Positions 15,254 to 24,053 of a stretch of 27,977 nucleotides of DNA are shown here, piece by piece. Where the stretch lies: the NCBI GenBank assembly GCA_937892215.1, contig CALAVE010000054.1, positions 1-27,977 on the forward strand, in the 5' to 3' direction. Every line of letters begins with the position of its first letter. The first letter of the stretch is position 1. Origin of the DNA: an uncultured Porphyromonadaceae bacterium (GTDB taxonomy: Bacteria; Bacteroidota; Bacteroidia; Bacteroidales; Muribaculaceae). The notes beneath the pieces were generated by a model. That model worked only from the letters and a program-made list of their open reading frames with translations, had not been told where the DNA came from and made no database searches. A program made the translations under genes and the position numbers.

Positions 15254-18025
15254 TTAAACCACCACGTTAACAATCTTGTTCTGTACTACAATCACCTTCT
15301 TAGGTTGCTTGCCTGCAAGCCACTTTTCGGCTGCCGGATTGCTGAGTGCCACACTCTGCACCTCATCATCGGGTGTGCCAGCAGGAACTTCGATATTGAA
15401 ACGCGGTTTACCGTTGAACAAAACGGTGTATTTCGCAGAGGATTCCTTGAGATATTCCTCATTGAAACTTGGCCACTGAGCATCGCACACTGTGGTTTCA
15501 TTACCCAGCAGATGCCACAGTTCTTCAGCAATGTGCGGCGCAAAAGGCGCTATTATAACCACAAGGTCTTGCAGAACCTCTCGCGAAGAGCAACGAAGCG
15601 ATGACAGTTCGTTGACACAAATCATGAATGCCGCCACCGAAGTATTGTAAGAGAACATTTCAATGTCACCGGTAACTTTCTTAATGAGCTTATGAAGCGA
15701 TTTTAAGGCCTCAGGAGACGGTTTTTCGTCCGAGACGAGTAATTTATCACCATTAAAGAAAAGTCCCCACAATTTCTTTAAAAAGCGTTTTACGCCATCT
15801 ATTCCGTTAGTGTCCCAGGGCTTGCTTGCCTCAACCGGTCCCAGGAACATTTCATACAGGCGCAAAGTGTCGGCTCCGTGCTTTTCCACAATATCATCGG
15901 GGTTAACCACATTGAACATGGACTTGGACATTTTTTCAATAGCCCACCCGCAAACGTACTTACCATTCTCAAGAATAAATTCGGCATTGGCAAACTCGGG
16001 TCTCCACGCGCGGAATTTATCCAAATCGAGCACATCGTTGCTCACAATGTTCACATCCACATGAATAGGAGTCACGTCGTAGTCTTTCTTCAGGTTGAAA
16101 GAAACAAACGTGTTAGTGTCCTTAATGCGATAAACAAAATTGGAGCGACCCTGGATCATGCCCTGATTAATGAGTTTTTTGAATGGCTCGGGTTCACACA
16201 CATAGCCCAGGTCATAGAGGAACTTGTTCCAGAAGCGACTGTAAATCAAGTGACCGGTGGCATGCTCAGTTCCGCCCACGTAGAGGTCAACCTGACGCCA
16301 GTAATCGTTAGATTCATGAGAAACAAGGGCAGAATCGTTATGCGGATCCATGTATCTCAGATAGTAGGCACTTGAGCCGGCAAAACCCGGCATAGTGCAA
16401 AGTTCCAAAGGTTGGCCGTTAGAAGCATTCCAGTTTTTCGCACGTCCCAGCGGAGGTTCTCCCGTTTCGGTGGGCAGGAATTTATCCACTTCGGGAAGTT
16501 GGAGAGGCAGTTCATCCTCACTCAAAGCCTGCGGCTGGTTATCCTCATCATAGTAGATGGGGAAAGGTTCACCCCAGTAACGCTGACGGCTGAAAATGGC
16601 GTCGCGCAAGCGATAATTCACCTTCACTTTGCCTATTTCCTTTTCCTCGATAAATTTCTTGGTCTTGGCAATAGCATCCTTTACCTGAAGCCCGTTGAGT
16701 TGCAGAAAATCATTAGATGAATTCACCATTATGCCTTCCTTTGCGTCGAAACTTTCCTCACTCACGTCAGCACCCTCAATCAGCGGAATAATAGGCAAAT
16801 TGAAATGGCGTGCAAAAGCATAGTCGCGACTATCGTGTGCAGGCACAGCCATAATGGCACCTGTTCCGTATCCTGCCAATACGTAATCACTGATGTAGAT
16901 AGGAATTTCCTTACCTGTTATGGGATTAACGACATAAGATCCGGAAAACACGCCGCTCACTTTTTTTTCAATCATTCGCTCGCGCTCGGTCTTGTGCTTA
17001 ACTTCGCTAAGATAATCGTCCACAGCCTGCTTCTGCTCGGCTGTAACCACTTTTTCCACGTATTCGCTTTCAGGAGCCAATACCATGAACGTAACACCGA
17101 AAATGGTGTCGGCACGAGTGGTGAAAATTAGCAGATGCTCATCGCTGCCCGAAATGGGAAATTTCATCTCCGCACCTTCGCTGTATCCTATCCAGTTGCG
17201 CTGAGTTTCCTTGATGGAATCTGTCCAACTTAGGCTTTCCAAATCACTCAACAGCCTTCCCGCATAAGCACTTACACGCAGACACCACTGATTCATAACC
17301 TTCTGCTCCACCGGATATCCACCACGGATGGAGACACCCTCGCTCACCTCATCGTTGGCAAGCACAGTACCCAGGGCAGCACACCAGTTAACCATGGTTT
17401 TTCCCCTGTAGGCGATGCGGTAGTCCATAAGAATATCGTTCTGCTCCACCTTACTCATGGCATTCCACTGCTCGGCTGTGAATTCATGCTCCTCACCGCA
17501 GTAAGCATTACACTGCGAAGTTCCGAATTTTTCAAAATGATTAATCAGTTGCTCAATAGGCAATGCCTTATCCTGCTGAATATTATAATAGGATTTGAAC
17601 ATTTTCAGAAATGCCCACTGAGTCCACTTGTAATACTGCGGATCACAAGTGCGCACCTCACGGCTCCAGTCATAACTAAAACCAATTTTATCCAGTTGCT
17701 CACGATAGCGCGCTATGTTCTTTGAGGTGGTTATTTCGGGATGCTGACCCGTCTGAATAGCGTACTGCTCAGCGGGCAAACCATAAGCGTCATATCCCAT
17801 GGGATGCAGCACATTGAAACCCTGCAGGCGCTTATATCTGGAAAAAATATCGCTGGCTATGTAACCAAGAGGATGTCCCACGTGCAAACCCGCACCCGAC
17901 GGATATGGAAACATGTCGAGCACATAAAATTTCGGCTTATTCTTATCAATTTCAACCTGATAGGTTTTGTTATCCTTCCAATACTGCTGCCAGCGTTTTT
18001 CTATATCGTTAAAATTATAATCCAT
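15254..18025 (-). CDS. leuS: Leucyl-tRNA synthetase
   Basis: The 923-residue cytoplasmic enzyme attaches leucine to tRNA(Leu). The class I signatures are HVGH at 48-51 (the HIGH motif, in PYPSGAGLHVGH) and KMSKS at 698-702 (in AIEKMSKSMFNVVNPDDIV). Between them are the large CP1 editing insertion (with GYGTGAIMAVPAHDSRDYAF) and the family's INQGMIQGRSNFVYR stretch. A C-terminal anticodon-binding helical region and a small end domain follow (KPRFNIEVPAGTPDDEV). Length and order are normal for a bacterial LeuRS. It begins 14 bp after the gpx stop and is followed by rdgB, so it is probably mid-operon. No T-box or other leader structure fits in that gap. Confidence 0.97.
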   Translation of the reverse strand: MDYNFNDIEKRWQQYWKDNKTYQVEIDKNKPKFYVLDMFPYPSGAGLHVGHPLGYIASDIFSRYKRLQGFNVLHPMGYDAYGLPAEQYAIQTGQHPEITTSKNIARYREQLDKIGFSYDWSREVRTCDPQYYKWTQWAFLKMFKSYYNIQQDKALPIEQLINHFEKFGTSQCNAYCGEEHEFTAEQWNAMSKVEQNDILMDYRIAYRGKTMVNWCAALGTVLANDEVSEGVSIRGGYPVEQKVMNQWCLRVSAYAGRLLSDLESLSWTDSIKETQRNWIGYSEGAEMKFPISGSDEHLLIFTTRADTIFGVTFMVLAPESEYVEKVVTAEQKQAVDDYLSEVKHKTERERMIEKKVSGVFSGSYVVNPITGKEIPIYISDYVLAGYGTGAIMAVPAHDSRDYAFARHFNLPIIPLIEGADVSEESFDAKEGIMVNSSNDFLQLNGLQVKDAIAKTKKFIEEKEIGKVKVNYRLRDAIFSRQRYWGEPFPIYYDEDNQPQALSEDELPLQLPEVDKFLPTETGEPPLGRAKNWNASNGQPLELCTMPGFAGSSAYYLRYMDPHNDSALVSHESNDYWRQVDLYVGGTEHATGHLIYSRFWNKFLYDLGYVCEPEPFKKLINQGMIQGRSNFVYRIKDTNTFVSFNLKKDYDVTPIHVDVNIVSNDVLDLDKFRAWRPEFANAEFILENGKYVCGWAIEKMSKSMFNVVNPDDIVEKHGADTLRLYEMFLGPVEASKPWDTNGIDGVKRFLKKLWGLFFNGDKLLVSDEKPSPEALKSLHKLIKKVTGDIEMFSYNTSVAAFMICVNELSSLRCSSREVLQDLVVIIAPFAPHIAEELWHLLGNETTVCDAQWPSFNEEYLKESSAKYTVLFNGKPRFNIEVPAGTPDDEVQSVALSNPAAEKWLAGKQPKKVIVVQNKIVNVVV

Positions 18026-18039
18026 TGCAAACCAAAGTC

Positions 18040-18648
18040 TTAAATTAATTCGCTTATTATTCTTTCAATGTCCTTAATGTCGTGAGTCGGCTCAAACCTG
18101 TAGATTACGTTACCTTCCTTGTCCACGAGGAATTTGGTGAAGTTCCACTTAATGTCGGCACTCTGTGCGTAATCAGGGTTGTTTTTGGAAAGCATATCAT
18201 GCAGAATCTTTCCTATAGGGTGATTCAAATCAAATCCCTCAAAACCTTTCTGCTGCTTAAGGAAAGAGAAAAGCGGCGAAGCATTTTCACCATTTACCTC
18301 CACCTTGCGGAACTGCGGAAACTCGGTTCCATAGTTAAGTTGGCAGAAACTGTGTATCTCCTCCTCACTGCCCGGAGCCTGATTACCGAACTGGTTACAG
18401 GGAAAATCCAGTATTTCCAGCCCTTTATCCTTGTAATTCTTATAAAGGTTTTCCAGTTCTTCATATTGAGGAGTGAAACCACACTTAGTGGCTGTGTTAA
18501 CTATGAGAATGAGTTTTCCTCTATATTGACTTAAACTTATTTCCTGACCTTTACGGTCCTGAACCTTAAAATCGTAAATTGAAGTCTGTGCCATAACGTT
18601 TAGATAACTTATAATTGCTATTAATACTACTAAAATTTTTGTTTTCAT
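18040..18648 (-). CDS. Exported glutathione-peroxidase-family thiol peroxidase
   Basis: The 202-residue protein has an N-terminal signal peptide (about 1-20, VMA before QTS), suggesting a periplasmic enzyme. The peroxidatic residue is Cys56 in NTATKCGFTPQY. The rest of the catalytic set is Gln90 (FPCNQFGNQ) and Trp168/Asn169 (KWNFTKFLVD), which match mammalian GPX4 in spacing. Cys102 (SFCQLNYGTEFPQF) occupies the resolving-cysteine position of thioredoxin-dependent two-Cys members, so glutathione is probably not the donor. It reduces peroxides. Its ATG overlaps the nadA stop by 4 bp (ATGA), which points to coupled translation. Confidence 0.93.
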   Translation of the reverse strand: MKTKILVVLIAIISYLNVMAQTSIYDFKVQDRKGQEISLSQYRGKLILIVNTATKCGFTPQYEELENLYKNYKDKGLEILDFPCNQFGNQAPGSEEEIHSFCQLNYGTEFPQFRKVEVNGENASPLFSFLKQQKGFEGFDLNHPIGKILHDMLSKNNPDYAQSADIKWNFTKFLVDKEGNVIYRFEPTHDIKDIERIISELI

Positions 18649-19631
18649 TTTATTAAACCTAATTTTTGCGAAATATCGAGCATCCGCCTAATAGGTATAA
18701 CGGCTTTCGCCGCTATCTGAGGTTCCACCTCAATTTCAGGTGCAAGATATTTAAGCGAGTTATAGAGTTTTTCTAATGTAATAAGTTTCATAAAATTACA
18801 CTCGTTGCATGCACAAGTGCCATCTTCGGGAGGAGCGGGAATAAACGTCTTGCCTGGACATTGCTTCTGCATCTGATGGAGAATACCGCTCTCAGTGCAA
18901 ACAATGAACTTTTTACTATCGCTTTCCACTGCATAGTGGAGCAAAGCCTGAGTGGACCCCACTTTGTCGGCAACGATTCTAATGGGCTTAGGACATTCAG
19001 GATGCACGAGTATCTTAGCATCACCGTTTTCATCCCTTAGTTTCAGAATTTTTTCAATGGAGAACTGCTCATGTACGTGGCATGCGCCATCCCACACTTT
19101 CATGTTACGGCCCGTAAGACTGTTTATATAGTTACCCAGGTTTCTGTCGGGACCGAATATAATCTTCTCATCCTGCGGAAAACTTTCCACTATCTGCACG
19201 GCATTCGACGATGTTACCACCACATCGGTCAATGCTTTGACAGCAGCCGAGGTGTTAACGTAACTTATAACCGTGTGGCCCGGATTATCCTCAATATATT
19301 TCTTGAACTCATCGGCCGGGCAACTGTCGGCCAGTGAACATCCGGCACTTAGGTCAGGCACTATAACTTTCTTTTCGGGAGAAAGAATCTTGGCTGTCTC
19401 GCCCATGAAATGCACACCGCACAAAACTATGACAGGAGCATCGGTACGGGCCGCAAGTTGAGCAAGGGCAAGGCTGTCGCCTATATAGTCGGCAAGGTCT
19501 TGAATTTCTTCGCGCTGATAATAATGAGCCATAATAACGGCATTACGCTCTTGCTTAAGCCTAAGAATCTCCTGCTTCAAATCAATGCCTTGAGGAATGG
19601 GAGCCTGCACATATCCTTTTTCAACAGTCAT
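18645..19631 (-). CDS. nadA: Quinolinate synthase A
   Basis: The 328-residue NadA condenses iminoaspartate with dihydroxyacetone phosphate to quinolinate, the second step of NAD synthesis from aspartate. It carries a [4Fe-4S] cluster on three cysteines. By spacing with other NadA proteins these are Cys98 (SAGCSLADSC), Cys184 (WDGACHVHEQF) and one of Cys273/275/278 (GTCACNEC). Other family stretches are AHYYQREEIQDLADYIGDSLAL, MGETAKIL and the VNTSAAVKALTDVVVTSSNA substrate region. No nadB or nadC is adjacent. It heads the cluster with gpx, leuS and rdgB and has a roughly 200-nt leader from a TAACTTTG promoter. Confidence 0.96.
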   Translation of the reverse strand: MTVEKGYVQAPIPQGIDLKQEILRLKQERNAVIMAHYYQREEIQDLADYIGDSLALAQLAARTDAPVIVLCGVHFMGETAKILSPEKKVIVPDLSAGCSLADSCPADEFKKYIEDNPGHTVISYVNTSAAVKALTDVVVTSSNAVQIVESFPQDEKIIFGPDRNLGNYINSLTGRNMKVWDGACHVHEQFSIEKILKLRDENGDAKILVHPECPKPIRIVADKVGSTQALLHYAVESDSKKFIVCTESGILHQMQKQCPGKTFIPAPPEDGTCACNECNFMKLITLEKLYNSLKYLAPEIEVEPQIAAKAVIPIRRMLDISQKLGLIK

Positions 19632-19756
19632 ATATTAAAATTTTAATTTTTTATTTTTTTGAAAAATTCTTTTATGATGATGTTTATTGCCTGTTAAAAG
19701 TGATAAAAACTTTTTGTCAGTTTTCTTGGAAATTAAGTTATAAAACAAATAATTAG

Positions 19757-19770
19757 AGTTATGAATAACT
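19757..19770. promoter_or_regulatory. Palindrome in the nadA leader
   Basis: AGTTATGAATAACT has two perfect 6-bp arms around GA. It falls about 68-81 bp downstream of the predicted nadA -7 element, inside the transcribed leader. It could be an operator, a small hairpin or chance in A+T-rich DNA. Confidence 0.3.
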
Positions 19771-19837
19771 TATTTACAATCTTAGTTACTGATTAGCAAA
19801 AGTTTCTCCACTTTATTAACATGCTGTTAAAACTATG

Positions 19838-19845
19838 CAAAGTTA
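19838..19845 (-). promoter_or_regulatory. -7 element of the nadA operon
   Basis: On the minus strand this reads TAACTTTG, an exact -7 match. The -33 region is A+T-rich without a clear TTTG. It is the only full TAnnTTTG match on the minus strand that I found upstream of nadA, and it gives a leader of about 200 nt. Confidence 0.55.
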
Positions 19846-19875
19846 ATAAATTTATGGCTTAGTTTAAGTAAAAAA

Positions 19876-19934
19876 TTGGTGAAAACCATGATAAAACAAT
19901 CCAAACATTTAGAAAAAACATAATTTGGTGAAAA
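19876..19934 (+). repeat. TTGGTGAAAA direct repeat (two copies)
   Basis: Exact copies lie at 19876-19885 and 19925-19934, 49 bp apart in the same orientation, upstream of the nadA promoter as read on the minus strand. They could be paired binding sites. Low complexity of the surroundings makes chance possible. Confidence 0.35.
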
Positions 19935-20047
19935 GGAATTGTTTTATACGGGCAGTGTTTTTGAAAAAAGCAATAGATATTTCAAAAAATTTTGAATTTG
20001 TTTTGCAAAAGAAATGAACAGGTTGTTAACAAGTGCTGATAATAAGA

Positions 20048-20082
20048 AACAGATACTTTCATGATTTTTGAAAGTACCTGTT
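20048..20082 (-). terminator. Probable pgi terminator
   Basis: The arms AACAGATACTTTCA (20048-20061) and TGAAAGTACCTGTT (20069-20082) form a 14-bp stem with one imperfect pair and a 7-nt loop, 23 bp past the pgi stop codon. On the minus strand the stem is followed by TCTTATTATC, a modest U-rich tail. Confidence 0.6.
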
Positions 20083-20104
20083 CTGTAGATAATTAAATTA
20101 ATAA

Positions 20105-21424
20105 TTACTTGTCGAGGCGGGCAAGTATGGCTTCTGACTCGGCTTCAAAGCCAGGTTTCTTAAGCAGTGCAAACATATTCTTCTTGTATGCTTCCACTCC
20201 AGGCTGGTTGAATGGGTTAACATTCAGTATGTATCCGCTCACGCCACATGCCTTTTCAAAGAAATAAATGAGTTGACCCAGATATTTTTCGCTGATTTCG
20301 GGAACTTGTATGAGCAGGTTTGGCACACCTCCGTCCTGGTGAGCCAGTCGTGTTCCGAGTTCTGCCATTTTGTTTACTTCATCCACACGCTTTCCGGCAA
20401 TGTAGTTGAGAGCGTCAAGGTTGGCATCGTCGTATGGTATGCGTACTTCGTTATCGGCTTTTTCTACCGATATCACTGTTTCAAAAATGGTGCGTTCACC
20501 TTCCTGAATCCACTGTCCCATGGAGTGCAGGTCGGTAGTGAAATCAACGCTGGCTGTGAAAATACCCTTATTTTCTTTGCCTTCGCTTTCGCCGTAGAGT
20601 TGTTTCCACCACTCAGCGAAGAAGTGAAGTTTTGGATTGTAATTAACCAGTATTTCGGTCTTTTTGCCTGCGCGGTACAGAGCATTGCGAGTGGCGGCAT
20701 AGTTGAGTACCAGTTCGTTGTCGGCTTTTTCAATGTTGATGGCACCGTTAACAAGGGCACGCACATCAAATCCGGCAACTGCTATGGGCAGCAATCCAAC
20801 CGGTGTGAGAACTGAGAAGCGCCCGCCCACGTTGGAAGGAATGACGAATGTCTTGTAGCCTTCCTGTGTGGCAAGGTTGCGAAGTGCACCCTTGTGCTCA
20901 TCGGTGATGGCTACTATGCGCTGAGCTGCCACTTTCTTGCCAACCTGCTTTTCAAGGAGATCTTTAAGAAGGCGGAAAGCGATAGCGGGTTCGGTAGTGG
21001 TTCCTGACTTGGATATAACAATAATACCGAAACGACGCTCACGAAGCAGTTCCATGAGGTCGTGAAGATAGTCTTCGCCGATGTTATTGCCAGCAAACAG
21101 AACTTTAGTTCCTGCCGGCTTGTAAGCGGCGAAATTATCGCTCAGAGCCTCAATCACGGCTTTTGCACCGAGATAACTGCCGCCGATGCCTATTGTAACC
21201 ACAAATTCGCAAGTTTCTCGTAGCGAGTTAGCCACTTCCTGAATTTGTGATAGGCTTTGTTCGCTGATGCCGGATGGGAGGTTAACCCATCCTATGAAAT
21301 CGTTACCTGCTCCGGTACCGTTTTCCAGTTTTTCGAGTGCCTTGCGTGCTTCGGGCATCAAGGAATCGATTTCTTGGCCGCAGATTACATTTCCTAAGGC
21401 CGCTTTATTACTAAACTTAATCAT
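20105..21424 (-). CDS. pgi: Glucose-6-phosphate isomerase
   Basis: The 439-residue cytoplasmic enzyme interconverts glucose 6-phosphate and fructose 6-phosphate in glycolysis. It belongs to the short bacterial form (about 440-450 aa), common in Firmicutes and Bacteroidota. Sugar-phosphate isomerase signatures are visible: VTIGIGGSYLGAKAVIEAL, VISKSGTTTEPAIAFRLLKDLLE, SNVGGRFSVLTPVGLLPIAVAG, and near the end FFEKACGVSGYILNVNPFNQPGVEAYKKNMFALL. The SKSGTTTE segment binds the phosphate. It is the last gene of a probable operon with a GNAT-like protein 38 bp upstream and a zinc-ribbon membrane protein before that. A hairpin terminator follows. Confidence 0.97.
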   Translation of the reverse strand: MIKFSNKAALGNVICGQEIDSLMPEARKALEKLENGTGAGNDFIGWVNLPSGISEQSLSQIQEVANSLRETCEFVVTIGIGGSYLGAKAVIEALSDNFAAYKPAGTKVLFAGNNIGEDYLHDLMELLRERRFGIIVISKSGTTTEPAIAFRLLKDLLEKQVGKKVAAQRIVAITDEHKGALRNLATQEGYKTFVIPSNVGGRFSVLTPVGLLPIAVAGFDVRALVNGAINIEKADNELVLNYAATRNALYRAGKKTEILVNYNPKLHFFAEWWKQLYGESEGKENKGIFTASVDFTTDLHSMGQWIQEGERTIFETVISVEKADNEVRIPYDDANLDALNYIAGKRVDEVNKMAELGTRLAHQDGGVPNLLIQVPEISEKYLGQLIYFFEKACGVSGYILNVNPFNQPGVEAYKKNMFALLKKPGFEAESEAILARLDK

Positions 21425-21462
21425 AATAGTTGTGAATTTTTTTAATGTATTATTACGTTATT

Positions 21463-22596
21463 TCAAATTTTCTTTGTGAATGCTCTTCTGAGTTTATTCT
21501 CGTCAACTTCAAAATAAGCCCACTGCTGACGAACTTTTTCGTTAGACTCAAGTTCGGGATTGCTTTCGGCCCACTCATATTTTTGCTTTATATACACCGG
21601 AATTAAATCGGCGAAAAGGAGTGAGTTGATGCCGTGGTTCTGATATTCGGGTTTCACCGCTATGAGCATGAGGTCCACCACGTTAGTGTTTCCTTTGAGT
21701 GCTTTTAACAAGTGGAACCATCCGAATGGGAGGAAGCGTCCGCGGGCCTTAATAAGTGCCTTGGAAATTGAAGGTAGTGTTATTCCCACTGCTATGAGTT
21801 TGTTCTCACTGTCCACCACCATTGAGATATGGTCCAGTGGCAGGAATGGGAGATAGACTTTAATGTAATGGTCTATTTGCTTCTTGGTTAGAGGAGAATA
21901 GCCGAAGAGTTTATCGTAGGCTTCATTGATGAGGGAGAATATGGCATCGCCATATTTGGTCACCAGTTCTTTGCGGCTGCTGAAGTGGATGTTCCTCACG
22001 TTGTAGCGCTCGCTTACGAGTTTTGCCACACGAGCCATTTTTGTAGGGATTTCTTTTGGCACAAAAATTCTCATTCCCAGCCAGTCGGCATCTTTCTCGA
22101 ATCCAATTCTTTCCAGTTGAGCGGGATAATACTCGTAGTTGTAGATTTCCGATTGTGTGGGCATCTGGTCAAAACCTTTCACGAGCATACCTTCCTTGTC
22201 CATGTCGGTGAATCCGAGCGGACCTGTGAGCATGTCCATTCCCTTGGATTTTCCCCAGTCGGTGACTGCCTTGAACAAGGCATCGACTACTTCATCGTCA
22301 TCGATAAAATCAACGAATCCGAATCGACATTCATTTTTTCCGGCCCGCTCGTTGACTACGTGATTGATGATACCGGCTATCCTGCCCACCGGTTTACGGT
22401 CGCGCAAAGCTATGAAATACTTGCTTTCGCAGAATTCAAAGGCCGGGTTCCTATCGGGCAGAAGCAGGTCCACTTCATCGGTCATAAGCGGTGGAACGAA
22501 GTACGGACAGTCCTTGTAGAGCACATCAGTGGGGTAGTGTATGAATTTCAGTATCTGGCTCTTTGTGGGTTGTATTTCAATAATCTGAACTGACAT
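21463..22596 (-). CDS. GNAT-like N-acetyltransferase-fold protein, function unknown
   Basis: The 377-residue soluble protein belongs to a conserved bacterial group annotated as GNAT-like or N-acetyltransferase domain proteins. Visible parts are an N-terminal segment (FIHYPTDVLYKDCPYFVPPL), YFIALRDRKPVGRIAGIINHVVNE typical of a GNAT beta-strand pair, and GFVDFIDDDEVVDALFKAVTDWGKSKGMDMLTGPLGFTDMDKEGMLVKGFD. The C-terminal second half has a GNAT-like core (VVDLMLIAVKPEYQNHGINSLLFADLIPVY), with the acetyl-CoA-loop-like EYQNHGINS. The substrate is not known. The gene lies between the zinc-ribbon gene (33 bp upstream) and pgi (38 bp downstream), and all read the same way. Cotranscription is likely, but no metabolic link is evident. 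Confidence 0.78.
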   Translation of the reverse strand: MSVQIIEIQPTKSQILKFIHYPTDVLYKDCPYFVPPLMTDEVDLLLPDRNPAFEFCESKYFIALRDRKPVGRIAGIINHVVNERAGKNECRFGFVDFIDDDEVVDALFKAVTDWGKSKGMDMLTGPLGFTDMDKEGMLVKGFDQMPTQSEIYNYEYYPAQLERIGFEKDADWLGMRIFVPKEIPTKMARVAKLVSERYNVRNIHFSSRKELVTKYGDAIFSLINEAYDKLFGYSPLTKKQIDHYIKVYLPFLPLDHISMVVDSENKLIAVGITLPSISKALIKARGRFLPFGWFHLLKALKGNTNVVDLMLIAVKPEYQNHGINSLLFADLIPVYIKQKYEWAESNPELESNEKVRQQWAYFEVDENKLRRAFTKKI

Positions 22597-22629
22597 AATT
22601 ATGAGTATTTTTGTGATGTATTATCCTGA

Positions 22630-23979
22630 TTATTCGTGCCGTGCGCGGTCGGTTGAGAGGTTATAGACGATGCGTCCTGTGGCGGTCTTGATGTTGAGTG
22701 TGGTTTCAGAACCGTTGTCGGATGCGAAACCTATGTCGATGGCTTTTCCGCTACCGTTAATCACGTAATACTTTCGTGTAGCCTTGTTAAAGCCGTACAC
22801 ATTGCCGTTGTTTCCGAGTACCACGGTGAAGTTATCGTTGTTGATGCTTTTCTTGCTTTCCTTGATGTTGAAGATGGGTGTGTCGTAGGTCTTGGTCTTA
22901 ACTTCAACCTCGTTGCCGCTGTTGATGTCATCTAAGTTTTCTTCGTTGTCGTGTGCCCACTTGTCGTCGGCTCGGTCGGGTTCATTGAGTTCGGCCTCTT
23001 CTTGGGCAAGGCGTTCGGCTTCCAGTTCTTCCGGTGTTGGGATGTAGATTAGTTTTATGTGTTCGGCTTGTGACTGTGCGAATCTTGATTCTTGCGAGCC
23101 TGATTCGCCGGCGAGTCGTCCGTAAACCAGTTTTTGTCCGCCACGCAACTTGATGGAGCCGCCAAAGTTGAACAGTTTCAGGTCTTGGTTATCAACGTTG
23201 AAAAGGGCGAGTGTGACGCGTGCGTTTTCGTTGTTGTCGTCCATGGGGAAGTCGCTGTAGGCGAAGAAAAAGTAGTTCTTTCCGTTGATGGTGGTGCTTT
23301 GTGGCACGGTGTTGTTATCGGCCATGATGGCTTTTGTGCTGAAATCGAGCATGCGGTCGTTAAAGATCTTGGTTAACGGAGTACCTTCCACTTCCCATGC
23401 CGAGCCGTTGTTGCGCTCTAAAGTGTAGATTTTGAAGAAGGCTACGCCGGTGATGGTGTTGGTCTTGCTGGTGATGCCCACGATGCGTTCGGCATTGTTC
23501 TTTTCGTTGCGCGCCACTCTGATGGCGTAGGCCGGGATTGCTCCGTCGGTCATCAGACCATTGTCTTGCAGCGCGCGTTTGAAGATTATGAGTTCTTCCA
23601 GATTGTTGTTGTCGTTAGCCGGCACGCTGTCGGTGAGTTCTCGCCCCACTTTGCTATCGGTGCTATAGAATACGTTGCTGACGATGAAAAGGGTAGCGAA
23701 AATAACTAACAGACAAGCAATCAGAATGTTTCTTGTGCGGAAATTCTCCTTTGGCATATTATTTGTCTGATTTTTAGATTGTTCTACGTTGGGTTGTGTA
23801 GCCGGTGCTTTTTCGGCGGCAAGGGCAGGGAATGGTGCTTCAAATTCCTGCTGAGCCGATGCCGGCTTGCTTTGCGGTTTTTCTTGCATATCATCGCGTG
23901 CCATAGAGCCGCACGCGGGGCAGAACACTGCCGTGGCGGGAATCATGTTGTGGCACTTGGGACATTCAAACTCTTGCAT
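22630..23979 (-). CDS. Zinc-ribbon, single-span membrane protein
   Basis: The 449-residue protein has an N-terminal zinc ribbon with Cys6, Cys9, Cys20 and Cys23 (CPKC and CPACG). A polar, proline/alanine-rich linker follows to about residue 80. A single transmembrane helix spans about 84-104 (NILIACLLVIFATLFIVSNVF), and a large domain lies beyond. By topology the ribbon would be cytoplasmic and the rest periplasmic. The outer domain is acidic (EELEAERLAQEEAELNEPDRADDK) and ends in beta-rich repeats (NNGNVYGFNKATRKYYVINGSGKAIDIGF). I do not recognise a named family for the outer domain. It is preceded by a TAATTTTG promoter and is first in a run with the GNAT-like gene and pgi. Confidence 0.7.
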   Translation of the reverse strand: MQEFECPKCHNMIPATAVFCPACGSMARDDMQEKPQSKPASAQQEFEAPFPALAAEKAPATQPNVEQSKNQTNNMPKENFRTRNILIACLLVIFATLFIVSNVFYSTDSKVGRELTDSVPANDNNNLEELIIFKRALQDNGLMTDGAIPAYAIRVARNEKNNAERIVGITSKTNTITGVAFFKIYTLERNNGSAWEVEGTPLTKIFNDRMLDFSTKAIMADNNTVPQSTTINGKNYFFFAYSDFPMDDNNENARVTLALFNVDNQDLKLFNFGGSIKLRGGQKLVYGRLAGESGSQESRFAQSQAEHIKLIYIPTPEELEAERLAQEEAELNEPDRADDKWAHDNEENLDDINSGNEVEVKTKTYDTPIFNIKESKKSINNDNFTVVLGNNGNVYGFNKATRKYYVINGSGKAIDIGFASDNGSETTLNIKTATGRIVYNLSTDRARHE

Positions 23980-24008
23980 GGTTGTCTTATGATTTTATCT
24001 ATTAAGCG

Positions 24009-24016
24009 CAAAATTA
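24009..24016 (-). promoter_or_regulatory. -7 element of the zinc-ribbon/GNAT/pgi operon
   Basis: On the minus strand this reads TAATTTTG, fitting TAnnTTTG, 30 bp before the ATG at 23979. The -33 region is weak. It lies in the only sizeable gap (74 bp) between this gene and the phosphatase gene before it. Confidence 0.5.
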
Positions 24017-24053
24017 CACAAATAATTTGATTTAGTTATTATTAATTCATCAC

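Larger units (their letters stand above)
19632..20104. other. AT-rich gene-free region between nadA and pgi
   Basis: These 473 bp hold no convincing gene. The contents are a strongly A+T-rich nadA leader, a palindrome at 19757-19770, the nadA -7 element at 19838-19845, a 10-bp direct repeat at 19876 and 19925, and the probable pgi terminator at 20048-20082. About 200 bp between the nadA promoter and the pgi terminator have no assigned job. Confidence 0.75.

Noticed and set aside
19757..19821. Possible replication origin: AT-rich DNA with three one-mismatch DnaA-box-like 9-mers (TTATTTACA, TTATTAACA, and TTATTCATA on the minus strand)
   Set aside because: Such near-matches are common in A+T-rich DNA, no dnaA or typical origin gene is near, and the G/C bias does not switch cleanly at this point (pgi is near neutral and TPR-CHAT is again C-rich).
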